A stretch of DNA of 57,019 nucleotides from Glomus cerebriforme (taxonomy: Eukaryota > Glomeromycota > Glomeromycetes > Glomerales > Glomeraceae): positions 68,268 through 125,286 of the forward strand of contig QKYT01000242.1 of the NCBI GenBank assembly GCA_003550305.1. Reading direction: 5' to 3'. Both the position numbers and the translations under genes were made by a program. Below are positions 10,525 to 20,972 of the stretch, piece after piece (positions within the stretch are counted from its first letter, which is position 1; every line of letters starts with the position of its first letter). Below the pieces are notes generated by a model. It was not told the origin of the DNA and made no database searches. It was given only the letters and a program-made list of their open reading frames with translations.

Positions 10525-11094
10525 NNNNNNNNNNNNNNNNNNNNNNNNNNNNNNNNNNNNNNNNNNNNNNNNNNNNNNNNNNNNNNNNNNNNNNNNNNNN
10601 NNNNNNNNNNNNNNNNNNNNNNNNNNNNNNNNNNNNNNNNNNNNNNNNNNNNNNNNNNNNNNNNNNNNNNNNNNNNNNNNNNNNNNNNNNNNNNNNNNNN
10701 NNNNNNNNNNNNNNNNNNNNNNNNNNNNNNNNNNNNNNNNNNNNNNNNNNNNNNNNNNNNNNNNNNNNNNNNNNNNNNNNNNNNNNNNNNNNNNNNNNNN
10801 NNNNNNNNNNNNNNNNNNNNNNNNNNNNNNNNNNNNNNNNNNNNNNNNNNNNNNNNNNNNNNNNNNNNNNNNNNNNNNNNNNNNNNNNNNNNNNNNNNNN
10901 NNNNNNNNNNNNNNNNNNNNNNNNNNNNNNNNNNNNNNNNNNNNNNNNNNNNNNNNNNNNNNNNNNNNNNNNNNNNNNNNNNNNNNNNNNNNNNNNNNNN
11001 NNNNNNNNNNNNNNNNNNNNNNNNNNNNNNNNNNNNNNNNNNNNNNNNNNNNNNNNNNNNNNNNNNNNNNNNNNNNNNNNNNNNNNNNNNNNNN
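10525..11094. other. Assembly gap (570 N)
   Basis: A continuous run of N. The size may be an estimate from read pairs. Any open frame drawn through it is an artefact. Confidence 0.99.
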
Positions 11095-11782
11095 TATTTA
11101 TTATTTAAAAAACTGTAAAAATTTCACTAAAAATATGGGATTTTTAATAGTAAGAAAAAAAAAATGACAATCTATAATTTTTTTAATTCAGCTATAGATA
11201 AATTACAATTAATTATTACTACAAAGTCTGCTTAATAAATTTAATATAAAATAAAGTTTTCTGACCTATTTACTAGTAAAAAAAAAAATAGTATCAAAAG
11301 TCATATGATAAAAAAGGATATTTTTAGTATAATATAAGGGTCATATGATAAAAATGTATATCAAAATGGCAAAATTTATGTATATTTCATTGGATTTTTA
11401 ATTAGTACTGCAGATGTAACCTTTATTAGAATTATCCAAGATCCTATCCGATTGGTCAGTAAAAGTCACATGATTGTGGCGTAGTAAATATGATTGACTA
11501 AAAATAATTACGAATTAATTCAGAGCTAGGATTTTTTCATCAGATCATTAACCAGGCGATCATTAATTGAATAAATGATATAAAAATTTAGGTATTTTTT
11601 TTTCACAAATAAAAATTCTTTTTACTACTTTAACTTTTGGTGAACGTAACATCATTTTTATATTTTTTTTCACCTGAGCCTATAAAAATGTAATGCTATA
11701 TTAGATATTGTAAATATATCACTTTTATCATCACTTTCACTATTACTAGAGACAGTCACATTGACGAACGGAATTAAAAAAT
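11095..11782. other. A+T-rich DNA after the gap, no gene seen
   Basis: It contains short repeats of GGTCATATGATAAAAA type and no coding frame. The last 80 bases lead into a SAM-like pseudogene and may hold its former promoter (TATAAAAATG near 11682). Confidence 0.4.
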
Positions 11783-12480
11783 ATGGTATGTCTAAACTTA
11801 TCAAGTTTTTACGTGAACAGATTTAGATTTTAGTGAGAAAACTATCAAAATTTTAGAATTACGGAGTTAATAATCAGGACTTTCTTAAGCTGACTGAAGA
11901 AAAACTTGAATGAAATGAAAACTTATGTCAATTTGCTAGGAAGATTTTCACCGTGTAAATCTCAAAATTATTTGTTCATCTATTTTATACATAAATAATA
12001 ACTCTTTCATCCCATTACTAAGTAACCTATCCACTCAAGGCCTTTTTTTTCATAAATTTGAAAAAAAAATTATTAGGATAAGTTATCACCTAAAGGTCTT
12101 GACCGAAAGAGGGCCATTTTTAGTGATCTTTATTTCACGTATAAAATTTGGGGATTAATAAGGAAAGATTAACGTAATGATAAAATGCATACATCATTGA
12201 ATAGAGATTTTCAGGGAGAGTCAAAAGAGACTAAATCAGATTTGAAGAATCTATTTTCCTGTGAATTTCAAATGCTATAAAAATGTCTGTTTAAGCAAAC
12301 TAGCGACATTTTTTTCAAATCACAAGAGTAATGAATGGGCAGGGTATGAAGAATTAAAAGAGCTTAATGGAAGCTCCATTTGATGATATCAATATGAAAG
12401 ATATAGAGGATATGAAGGGTGTTAAGAATATCATAAACACTTCATTGGTTATATTTACTACCTCTATTTAAAGCAATAAT
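11783..12480 (+). pseudogene. Second SAM-like domain copy, heavily decayed
   Basis: MSKLIKFLREQ, a shifted KTIKILEL segment and NNQDFLKLTEEKLE (11783-11910) repeat the SAM-like pattern of the gene at 4.7 kb. Stops and a frameshift interrupt it. Further on, NEWAGYEELKELNGSS and then FDDINMKDIEDMKGVKNIIN (12335-12440) match a linker that I associate with the same Rhizophagus proteins. It leads into the longer open frame at 12,519. The nuclease segment is not visible here. Confidence 0.5.
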
Positions 12481-12518
12481 ATGCAACAACTCATACCTCT
12501 ACCAGTGATACTTATAAT

Positions 12519-13375
12519 ATGCAACCAGCTTGCAATATATCTCTAAAAATATTTGCCTTAAATATATTAAATTACTTCTCAGAAGATATTTTTCATGAAG
12601 AACCAGATTATTCATCATTTAAAACGAATGAAGCTATACCTAATAATAGGCTGTGTGAAGATTGTGATATGTCTATTTTTTCAGAAGATCCATCTAGATC
12701 ACCCGTTATAAATATTTGTAATGACATTATCCATCAGACTTACGTGAACAAAGTAGATAATCGTGATGTTTTACCCTACTCATATGGCGTGGTTGATTAT
12801 AATGATCCATTTTTACCTTTAGAAAAAGTCTCGAATAATTCTAATAAATCCCATAAGTGGACAAATGTGAAGGATACCTCTAGCAAAAAAAAAGTGAAAA
12901 CTAAAAATAAATTAAAAAGTACGTCACCTATGCTAAAAAAACTTATTGAGAAGTTAAAAACTTTACTAAGTTCTATTAAAGATAACTCAGAATCGCAACC
13001 TAAAGCTCCAGGAAGTATTACTGATTTACATAAAGCAATTATCGAGGCTAAAAGAAAAACTGTGACCAATAATCATAAAATTATTAGAGCTTATTATTCG
13101 TTTGGCAAGAAACTTAAGAATAGGCTCACCTTTCATATAATTACGAATAGTGAGCGTAGGGCTCAGAGAAAATTAAATGATAAAGTAGGAGAACAACTTC
13201 CCAATTATCTCTCCTAAAATGCAATCGAGAAGAGAGTGGAAAGAGCAAGAAAGATTTATGATCTCTTCAGTAGAATTGGGATTGATAAAATACAATATGT
13301 ATTATATTTCACATTGAGAATTTCTAAGTTAGATTAGGATAAGATCAATACTATAAAAGAAGCGTTTGAGTAATT
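12519..13375 (+). pseudogene. Repeat-family ORF with shared C-terminal module
   Basis: An open frame of 232 codons ends at 13217, and a shifted continuation gives VERARKIYDLFSRIG then IDKIQYVLYFTLRISKL up to about 13375. The first ATG lies inside a longer family protein, so this is the rear part of the gene that begins at 11.78 kb. It is lysine- and serine-rich in the middle (SSKKKVKTKNKLKSTS), with a helical block KKLIEKLKTLLSSIKD. The C-terminal RARKIYDLF...G.DKIQ.V pattern is shared with the coiled-coil pseudogene at 7.6-8.9 kb. Function unknown; not an intact gene. Confidence 0.5.
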
Positions 13376-13401
13376 TTATTGTATCACAATTACGTGCCTT
13401 T

Positions 13402-13421
13402 CACTGACCGATAGGTCAGTG
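13402..13421. repeat. Perfect 8-bp hairpin after the repeat-family ORF
   Basis: CACTGACC-GATA-GGTCAGTG has 8-bp arms and a 4-nt loop. It lies about 30 bp after the end of the pseudogene's coding sequence and could mark an element end or an RNA hairpin. No function can be assigned. Confidence 0.6.
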
Positions 13422-13894
13422 GATTCATTTTTATAAATGCTCTGTATCAATGAAAAAAATAATAAAGCTTTGTTTATATTGGGTTATTTGATTTTTTAAT
13501 TTATGACTTTTAAGAACTTAATGATTTCATATATAACTAAAAATTTGATTTATATCTATAAATAAATATCTTGTATAAATCAATCAAAATCTGATTGGCT
13601 GATCATCTTATGATTTATCAAAACTCGCCAGCTCCTGGAAGTTTGGAACTCTTCTAAAACTATCGAGAAACTGGTAAAGATCCCATGTAATACAATTTTT
13701 AACCGAAAGTACTGTGCATAGTTTAGCCATTAATAGTGATCAGATCTAATTTAGCTGAATTATAAAATAAAAATGAATCTGATATTTATTACAATATACT
13801 TGTTACAAACTGATATAAATCACTATTAATTATTATAAATGATATAAATTACTAAAAATACTATTTTATCACTTAAATATTTATAAAGATAGAT

Positions 13895-14704
13895 TTAGAT
13901 AATAATGCCTACTATAAGCTTTGTTTGCCTGATTGTGATAATAGATATAATGAAATAATAAAAGCAATATACCTTTAACAATATAAATATGATAATAAAA
14001 TACCAAAAATGTGGTGCTCTCATATTTATGGTCCATTTAGAAAAATATTTGAAGAGAACCCAGAAATATTTTCTAAGAATGGATATATTCACATGTATGC
14101 AAAGTTTTATGAAGATGGTAAAGGGTTCCATCCTAGTAGAAATCTAACAAATTATATATATTATAGCATATGTGACTCCTTAGTATTCATCCCTAAAAGG
14201 CTTATAGGTGAATTTCTCTATTGAGATGGTCATTTGAAGAAATGTATTGTTAGCAAAGCTAATCCAATCAAACATGTAAAAAAAAAAAAAAATTCTCAAG
14301 CTATTGATAGGAGAAAATTTTAGATTTGACAGTATAAACAGTATATATTACAAGAAAAGACTGAAATGAAGCATCTTCAGCTAGAGCTTTCATCTCAATC
14401 TACTTCACATTTAGAAAAGGATAAATTGGCATCAGTATTATATGATTATGATAGTTATTTAACTGGCTATAAAGCTTACTTTTTAGCTAAAGTAATCGTA
14501 ACAAAAAATACTATACCAAATACTTTAAATTTCAAGCCAGCATGTATTTCACCTGTCAGGCAAGAAATAATTCCACTAACTTCTTATCAATTATTAAATT
14601 GCAAAAGTGATATAGGTGAAATATTTATCTTATCTCAGTATGCAAAACAGCCAAAAGGTACTATGTTAAAATTGAGGGATGGGATAGTAATCACAATTGT
14701 CTAA
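13895..14704 (+). pseudogene. Unrecognised repeat-family ORF fragments
   Basis: Two open segments (14009-14224 and 14366-14704) read MWCSHIYGPFRKIFEENPEI then FSKNGYIHMYAKFYED, and LSSQSTSHLEKDKLASVLYD then YLTGYKAYFLAKVI. They are separated by stops and a poly-A run at 14278-14292. Codon use looks protein-like and I recall similar pieces in Glomeromycotina repeats, but I cannot assign a domain. Upstream, LPDCDNRYNEIIKAIYL extends the frame to about 13895. Confidence 0.4.
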
Positions 14705-15375
14705 CTGGTTTAACTGATTCTGAAAAATATTCTACATTATTTTCTTGATATACAACTTATTCATACATGATTTATTGGACTTTGCTTTATGTAAGATATA
14801 GTATATCAAATTTTTTTTCTTTTAATATATTTGTCTGGTCACAATGCATGTAGGAGAACAGTATGTAATATAAATTAGCATGCTTTTGATTCTTGTTAAA
14901 GTAAATATGATGTAATAAGTGATATACTACCCAAAACAGCTATAAATCTGTATGACTACTTGTGTAACAAATTAATTTTCACACATAAGAAATCAATTCC
15001 CAAAATATTTCAAATTTTTTTCTCTTACAATGTTTAGCGGGATAGCATTTATTGATATATGTATTTACTCCAGAGGGACAGCACCACTAATTCTAAGCAG
15101 AATATATTTATATAACATTGTTAGATCTTAGTATTAACTATTAAGCGGTCAAGTAAGTGAAAAAAGTTTGTATATGCATTGTTCCCAATACTATTCTAAA
15201 TGTTAAGATCTTTAATACACATACTGTATGCTCTTATTCTCAAACACAAACTTTTGGCCTTTCTCTTGCCCCCAACATAAATGTGAGTTGAAGAGGATAT
15301 GAATGGAGATTTAAAATGGCTGGATAGTATATTAAAGTTAAGTATTTTTATGCTTCGTAAATTCTTTTATTTTAG
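14705..15375. other. A+T-rich spacer, no gene seen
   Basis: No coding, RNA or terminal-repeat structure is visible. The 3' end (TTTTATTTTAG at about 15365) could be a splice acceptor for the next pseudogene. Confidence 0.4.
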
Positions 15376-17430
15376 CCATGCCTACCAATTTATACACTAA
15401 AATTTATAATTTCTTGTCAAGTGCTGAGGAAGTGAATATTACCGCTAGATCTATTATTTACCAAGAAATCAAAGAAAATCTCTGAATAACTCAAAATGAG
15501 CTGAAAAGTATTATCGAGCGAATTGTAGTATTTGTGAAAAATCAATATGAATGAGATTTCTCACATCATACTACTCTTCTTAAAATTCTACCAGAAGTAA
15601 GATATTAAGCTTTGAGCTACTAGCAACTAGAATTTATTTGAGTAATGAATAACACAGACAGTAATACCATTCTAATGGAAAGAGCATAATAGACTAAATA
15701 TCCTATTAGTCTACTCATAGGATTTTTTCTCAGCAGTGTGAAGGGTAATTAGGCTATAGCTATATGCTTAATTCAATATAGTTATTTCAGTATTACATAA
15801 AGTCTTTATTTAAGTGTTGGAGTAGCTAACCATGTGAGAATAAGGCTTTATTTTAATCTAACAGCGCATGTGCTTTTGATAATTTTTTAAACATATATAC
15901 CCAGGCTAATTAATTGTGTATCTGCATTAATTTGAAATTAGTTTTAAAACAGTCTGTAATTTATGTAATATCGGCATGGTAAAAATGAATGGAGAAAGGC
16001 CTCTTACTTCAAATAAAATCAAAAAAAAATATCAAGACACTGAAGGGTAAACTTGAAAAAAATATATTACAGCTTTACCAACATTTGTTTTTAGATATAA
16101 ATGAAGTATCTATTTCTGACTTAACTTGAAAAAATCCTCTAGCCAATCAAATAATTAGCAATAATTCAGATTTGATACAGAAATTACCAGAATGGCTAAG
16201 AGAATTTTTTATAGTAAAATTCTTTTTTTTCATATACAATCTCATGTTTTTTTTGATCTAGCACTAGACATTATTTTAATTTATCATTATGCTATCTTTA
16301 AAAATCAGTAAAGGATATGTTTCTTCATCACTTTTATGAATTATATGAGAAAAATGTGAAGAATTTGTAGTTAAATTTTCTGAGAGTAATATGAGTGTTT
16401 TATCACAAAAACTTTCACATAATAGAAAATGAAAAGAATCAGATGAGGAGCTTACAGACATCACATCAAGAATTTTAGATTTTCTAAATGATTTATGGAA
16501 TAATCCTGCCTTTAGTTCTAAGTTTGCAAAATCACAAAATAAAGGTACTTATATAACTAATGTAATAGTTCCTACTATTCAGATCATATTAAAAGGTCTT
16601 TCTTTAGAAAGGTCATCTTATGTCAGCAGGTAAATAATAATATAATTAGAAAAAATTGTATTGCGAGTGTCAAGCTGAAAAAAACTTCTAGACTAATATT
16701 AATATTATTATCTTTTAGTGCTAAATGTCAAAGTTCAACTAGTGCAGATAGGAAAGATAAAGGGTAAGTAGGAAGATGGCCAGATATCATATTTGTAATG
16801 AAGCATAATGAAAAAAAATATGAGCTCATATATTAAGGTTGCCTGTTTAAACCTCTTCAAAATCCTATGATTAGTTTCATCAAAATTTTACTATAGATTT
16901 ATTATAGTTTCAGCAGAGTTTTGGCAGTTTCAGCAATTATAATAGGGTTTGGCAGTTTTATTTTCTCCAGAGTTTCACCAGTTTTTTAATATAACTTTAA
17001 TATAGTTTTGGCAGAATTTTGCATTTTGGCAAAATACTATTTTGCTTAAATCCCTAGGTTTCGGCAAGCAACCTTATCATATATATTGAAAGTTCACGCT
17101 TGTTTTGTACATTGCAGAAAGAAAAAGATGATGAAATAAAGCTATGGTGTGAAATTAATAATAGGATGTATTGGGTTCACAAATCATCTGGGTTAGATAA
17201 AGATGAATTCAGAATTATTGGAATGCAAGTGACTGGACAAACAATACATTTAAATGTCTTCATTAGAGATATGAAAAATGTATATTATATATTATTATCA
17301 TCTTTACAAAGCAGAAATCCCTATATAATAATCACATCCATCTATCATAACAAATTTTGTAAGAATTTTATTAATTTTGCAAAATATTCTAATAGTAAAT
17401 ATGTTTTTACTACTTAATGCACCTTTAGTT
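15376..17430 (+). pseudogene. Multi-exon repeat-family gene, broken and invaded by a MITE
   Basis: Segments in order: MPTNLYTKIYNFLSSAEEVN at 15376; AFSSKFAKSQNKGTYITNVI near 16510; SSTSADRKDKG...RWPDIIFVMKHNEKKYELIY up to 16834; then, after a MITE (16836-17074), ESSRLFCTLQKEKDDEIKLW and FRIIGMQVTGQTIHLNVFIR to 17417. I recall this protein as a common Rhizophagus repeat family. The RWPD...YELIY-x-ESS arrangement loosely resembles the Asp and Glu-x-Lys of a PD-(D/E)XK nuclease with Lys replaced; this is speculative. Stops, frameshifts and the insertion show the copy is dead. Confidence 0.5.
16836..17074. mobile_element. 239-bp MITE, copy 1 (AGGTTGC termini)
   Basis: It starts AGGTTGCCTGTTTAAACC and ends GGTTTCGGCAAGCAACCT, so the ends are inverted repeats. 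TA flanks both sides (16834-16835, 17075-17076). The interior is full of GTTTCAGCAGTTT/GTTTTGGCAGTTT blocks. It is inserted in the repeat-family pseudogene between YELIY and ESSRLF. A second copy lies at 21258-21497. The TA duplication places it near Tc1/mariner-like elements. Confidence 0.85.
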
Positions 17431-17689
17431 AGGTCCAAGAGAAACAAAAATAAACAGTTCGAATGTAGATTCTGAATAAGTTATATGTATATAGTAAATT
17501 TGTATTTTACTTTTTCTATATCAATAAAGTACCCTAATGGCTGATTATTTTTACATATTTATCTATATTTTTTTCGTATAAAATATGTGCTAGATAATAA
17601 AACTTCTTTTGGCAAATTTATGATCTCAGAAAACATGTAATTTTTTATTTTTAAATATTAACATACTAATACTACATTATGTAAGCATG

Positions 17690-17880
17690 CAATTTGAAAT
17701 AAATAATTCTGGTAAGACTGATTCGTTAAAATAATATATTAGTGAGCTTAAGGCTAAGAATGATAAAATTAGGGCTGAGAATGTTGAGCTTAAGGTCAGA
17801 ATTGTGAAATTAGAAGATAAGCAAATACAAAATGAATTAATAAAAAATTTGTTATCTATATCATGTAATAAAAACTGTTA
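17690..17880 (+). pseudogene. Coiled-coil fragment
   Basis: MQFEINNSGKTDSLK, a stop, then YISELKAKNDKIRAENVELK and VRIVKLEDK reproduce the N-terminal coiled coil of the family seen at 7625. Only about 60 codons remain before stops. Confidence 0.45.
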
Positions 17881-18004
17881 AGATCTCTGGTGACCATTGA
17901 TCATGTGATTAGAGCCTAGCCAATCCCTTAGCAAATGTGATGCAATTCATGATATTGGCACATAAATTTATAGCTATGGGTTTATTTTTGCATGCAAACT
18001 TTTT

Positions 18005-18505
18005 TTGCACAAAACTATATCTAATAAAATGTTCCATTCTAATTATAAATTTATTACTGATAGACTTTCAGATAGCCTGATCAAAAGAGCATATCAAGGT
18101 CTTTTAAATTACTCTAAAAATCCTGTTTTATTAGAAATGATTTCTGGAAAGCCTAGTCAAATTAAGTCATATCTAAAGCATAAATTAGAAGTTTATGAAA
18201 ATTCGTTAAATAGAAAATGCAAAAATCCGGAAGCGCTAAAGCATGTTCATGAAGAAGATAATAATCGCTAGGTTATGAATGAGCTTAAAGTACTATCCCA
18301 GCATCTGCTCGATTATAATAGATGAATTTTTGAGAAATTTATATATGACATAGAAAAGGAATATAGAGAGCAGATTAATGCAAATAAGAAAATACATTAT
18401 GAAATTAAAGATCTGAAGATGCAAGTGCTGGAGGCGGAAAAACTGGTATCTATGAAATCAGATTCTACTCATTCAACTTCAAAGGAATATCCCAACCAAC
18501 TCTAA
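18005..18505 (+). pseudogene. Helical repeat-family ORF fragment
   Basis: ITDRLSDSLIKRAYQGLLNY, SGKPSQIKSYLKHKLEVYEN and, after two stops, EIKDLKMQVLEAEKLVSMKS form a helical, probably coiled-coil protein. In-frame stops at 18269 and 18323 break it. It probably belongs to the retroelement or repeat proteins around it; no domain is recognised. Confidence 0.4.
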
Positions 18506-19299
18506 TCACTAATAAATCATCTACTGGTTTAGTGAAATCAAAGATCACAAAGTTTTGATCTCGCAGGTGTTTATTAATAATCTTGAATGTCTTTTTCAGA
18601 TTATTTATATATTGACATACAATTCTACATATGTCTTCTTTAGATCCACTCCCTCAGAATATGACTAGATGGAAAATATTTTTATGAATTATCTTTGGTA
18701 CAGTCTGATATTTTTGAGTTACATATATTGGTGAAATGTTTTAATACTGATCGCTAATAAAGTAAAGAACAATTCGCTCTTGTATTTTTTTTTGATTCAG
18801 TGCAGAGATCTTTAAAAACAATAACAGTACTTCTTTTAGGAGAGAATTTAGTTATATCTGAAATCTTTTCTGCCTTTATTATTTAGAATGAGATATTCTT
18901 CTGATATGGCTTAAGACTATTAGCAAAAATATGGATAGCATTTTTTACCGGCTCCCATTTTGGCTCAACATGCTTTCTAACTAAAATGAGATCATTATTT
19001 TTAATATATCTATCTCTCTTCTTGCCTTTAAACATGCACTGAAGTTTATTGCCTAGAATAAGATTTATAACTATATTAGTTTTCTACTATGTGAACCCCC
19101 CTAATAATTACCATATGAAAAGGCCAGTCTGAAGAATATTTATTGTCTTTTAGATACTCCAAAGATTTTTTGGGGATCTTGTCAATGTTATATACAAAGA
19201 ATTTCATACACTATTATACATCAAAATGAATTCTTAATAAATTTGTGAGATCTGTGATCTCAGAAAAATGCCAAAAAAATAATACTCTCTGACTTAACT
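18506..19299. other. Spacer of eroded repeat DNA
   Basis: Short minus-strand pieces suggest continuation of the degenerate element to its right, but no family motif can be read with confidence. Confidence 0.35.
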
Positions 19300-19790
19300 G
19301 GAAAAACTATTCAAAAACCTTTTCTTAATTAGAGTATATCTGATATAGGACAGGAGATCAGCAGTATACAAAACTTCAATAAGGCATATATCTTGTTCCT
19401 TACATATATCTCACTTCTTCTGATCATGTATCTTTTATATTTCTAAAGTTTCATTCTTCTGATGATATAGACTATTATGATGATTATGTTGAGGATCCTG
19501 GTATTCAAATGCAAGATGCAATTTCTTATTATATCTATTAAATTGCATTTCATCCAAAAAATTTGGCCTGCATAATAGGAATTTTTTGCTTAATAGATCC
19601 TTAAAAATATATCGGCATTGGTGTTCACCGCTTAAATGGTGACATAAGAAGCACCATTCAAATTTTTTCATAATGTATTTTAATGAATACTTCCATTAAT
19701 CACAAAACCAAAGATATATGTTATGACCATTTATTCATCTAGTTGTTTTTAGACATTGACCATCTCGCTTTCTGGTATATTGATAAGCTT
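19300..19790 (-). pseudogene. Nuclease-like (Vsr/PD-(D/E)XK-type) C-terminal module, decayed
   Basis: The minus strand encodes [40 protein letters not shown] and [20 protein letters not shown] at 19435-19671. Broken frames downstream contain QKKEICKEQ-like and LIEVLY-like words. In related proteins I recall, the pattern RP.FL...L....L.LAFEY.G.QH is the core of a very-short-patch-repair-like endonuclease with a preceding zinc ribbon (here C..C near the start). The copy lacks an intact frame. It lies directly downstream of the integrase pseudogene on the same strand. Confidence 0.45.
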
Positions 19791-20960
19791 AATCGAACTC
19801 ACTATTGGTAAGAGAAGCATGTGCAATATATATAAATAATATACTTTAGGGTGGGCATCCAACTTTTTCTGGATCAGCTATTAACATAAATTCTTTTTGT
19901 ACAAATCCATGTGTTAGAGCAAATTCATCGTTATTACTTCTAAGATAATATAAGACAGGCTTATTTTTAGAAATCACGATTTTTCAAATTTTATAAATAC
20001 TTAAATTTCAGTATGAATCAGTTACATACTTCTGATTTTTCATACTACCTTCCCATTTCATATTAGCAAAAAGATAGTGGACAGTATTGCCTTTCTTTAA
20101 GGTTTCTTTATTCTTTCTGATAGGATGCTTAGATTTTATAGATGGTCTGAACTCGATCTTTTCTAATAAAACAGTCACCGAAGACGCTAATTTCCATTTT
20201 AAAGAATCCAGTTCTTTAATAAGACATGTGGGATAGTTATTCAGATAATCAATAGCTTTTAGAAAATACCTAACTCATGCTCTTATTAATCTTAAATCAG
20301 AAAATATAGACTTAACAATGTACTGGATCTTATATAGGATTTTTGAGAATATCTGATTGAAATGCTCTACAATTGTAGTACTATGATAGCTATATAGGCC
20401 AATTACTTGAATTATGACATTATACTCTTGCATTAGATGAAAAGTTTCTTTCATCCATTTTCTTCCATTATCATATTGTAGAAGCTTTGGCCATGTCAAT
20501 GGATTATTTTGACTCATATATATTTTCCTAAATGCCTTAGCAACTTTACTGATACTTTTCGACCTGAATGAAACTAAAGCTTTAAATCCTGAGATGCAGT
20601 CTACTACATTAAGTACTGCTTTATAAATCTTACCTTTGTAATGGTTATGGGTCAGAAATAATATATTGCATTAATAAACACAATTTGATCATATTATTTG
20701 TCCATAGCTGAATCTCAAAACATACTTAGAAGGGTACTTATAAATCTGATATGATTCTTGTTAATTTAACCATTCTTCCACATCTTGAAGACTGAATTGG
20801 TACCTCTCTTTTTTACATGTATTTCTTAGGAATTTAGAGTTAGAAAAATATCTAATGGGTTGATAATTTATATCATGTAATATGATATTTTTTTGATTCT
20901 CTGAGCCTCATTGGGATCTATTACAATTTGCGGTTGGCTCATTCTATTTCTCTTTTTATA
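19791..20960 (-). pseudogene. rve-type integrase (DDE) of a transposable element, decayed
   Basis: The minus strand gives KIYKAVLNVVDCISGFKALV (first Asp in NVVD), PLTWPKLLQYDNGRKWMKET (second Asp in QYDNG) and STTIVEHFNQIFSKILY (Glu), the D, D-x34-E triad of the retroviral-type integrase core. Downstream come KKGNTVHYLFANMKWEGSMK, KNKPVLYYLRSNNDEFALTH and GFVQKEFMLIADPEKVG, a C-terminal beta-rich module that I recall from Rhizophagus integrase repeats. Upstream, YQFSLQDVEEWLN and QESYQIYKYPSK represent the linker before the core. Several stops make it a pseudogene, although the catalytic residues persist. It starts head to head with the Gag-like ORF at 20,973. Confidence 0.65.
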
Positions 20961-20972
20961 GTATCAAAAAAA

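Noticed and set aside
10469..11167. 232-codon open frame
   Set aside because: Almost entirely N bases of the assembly gap.
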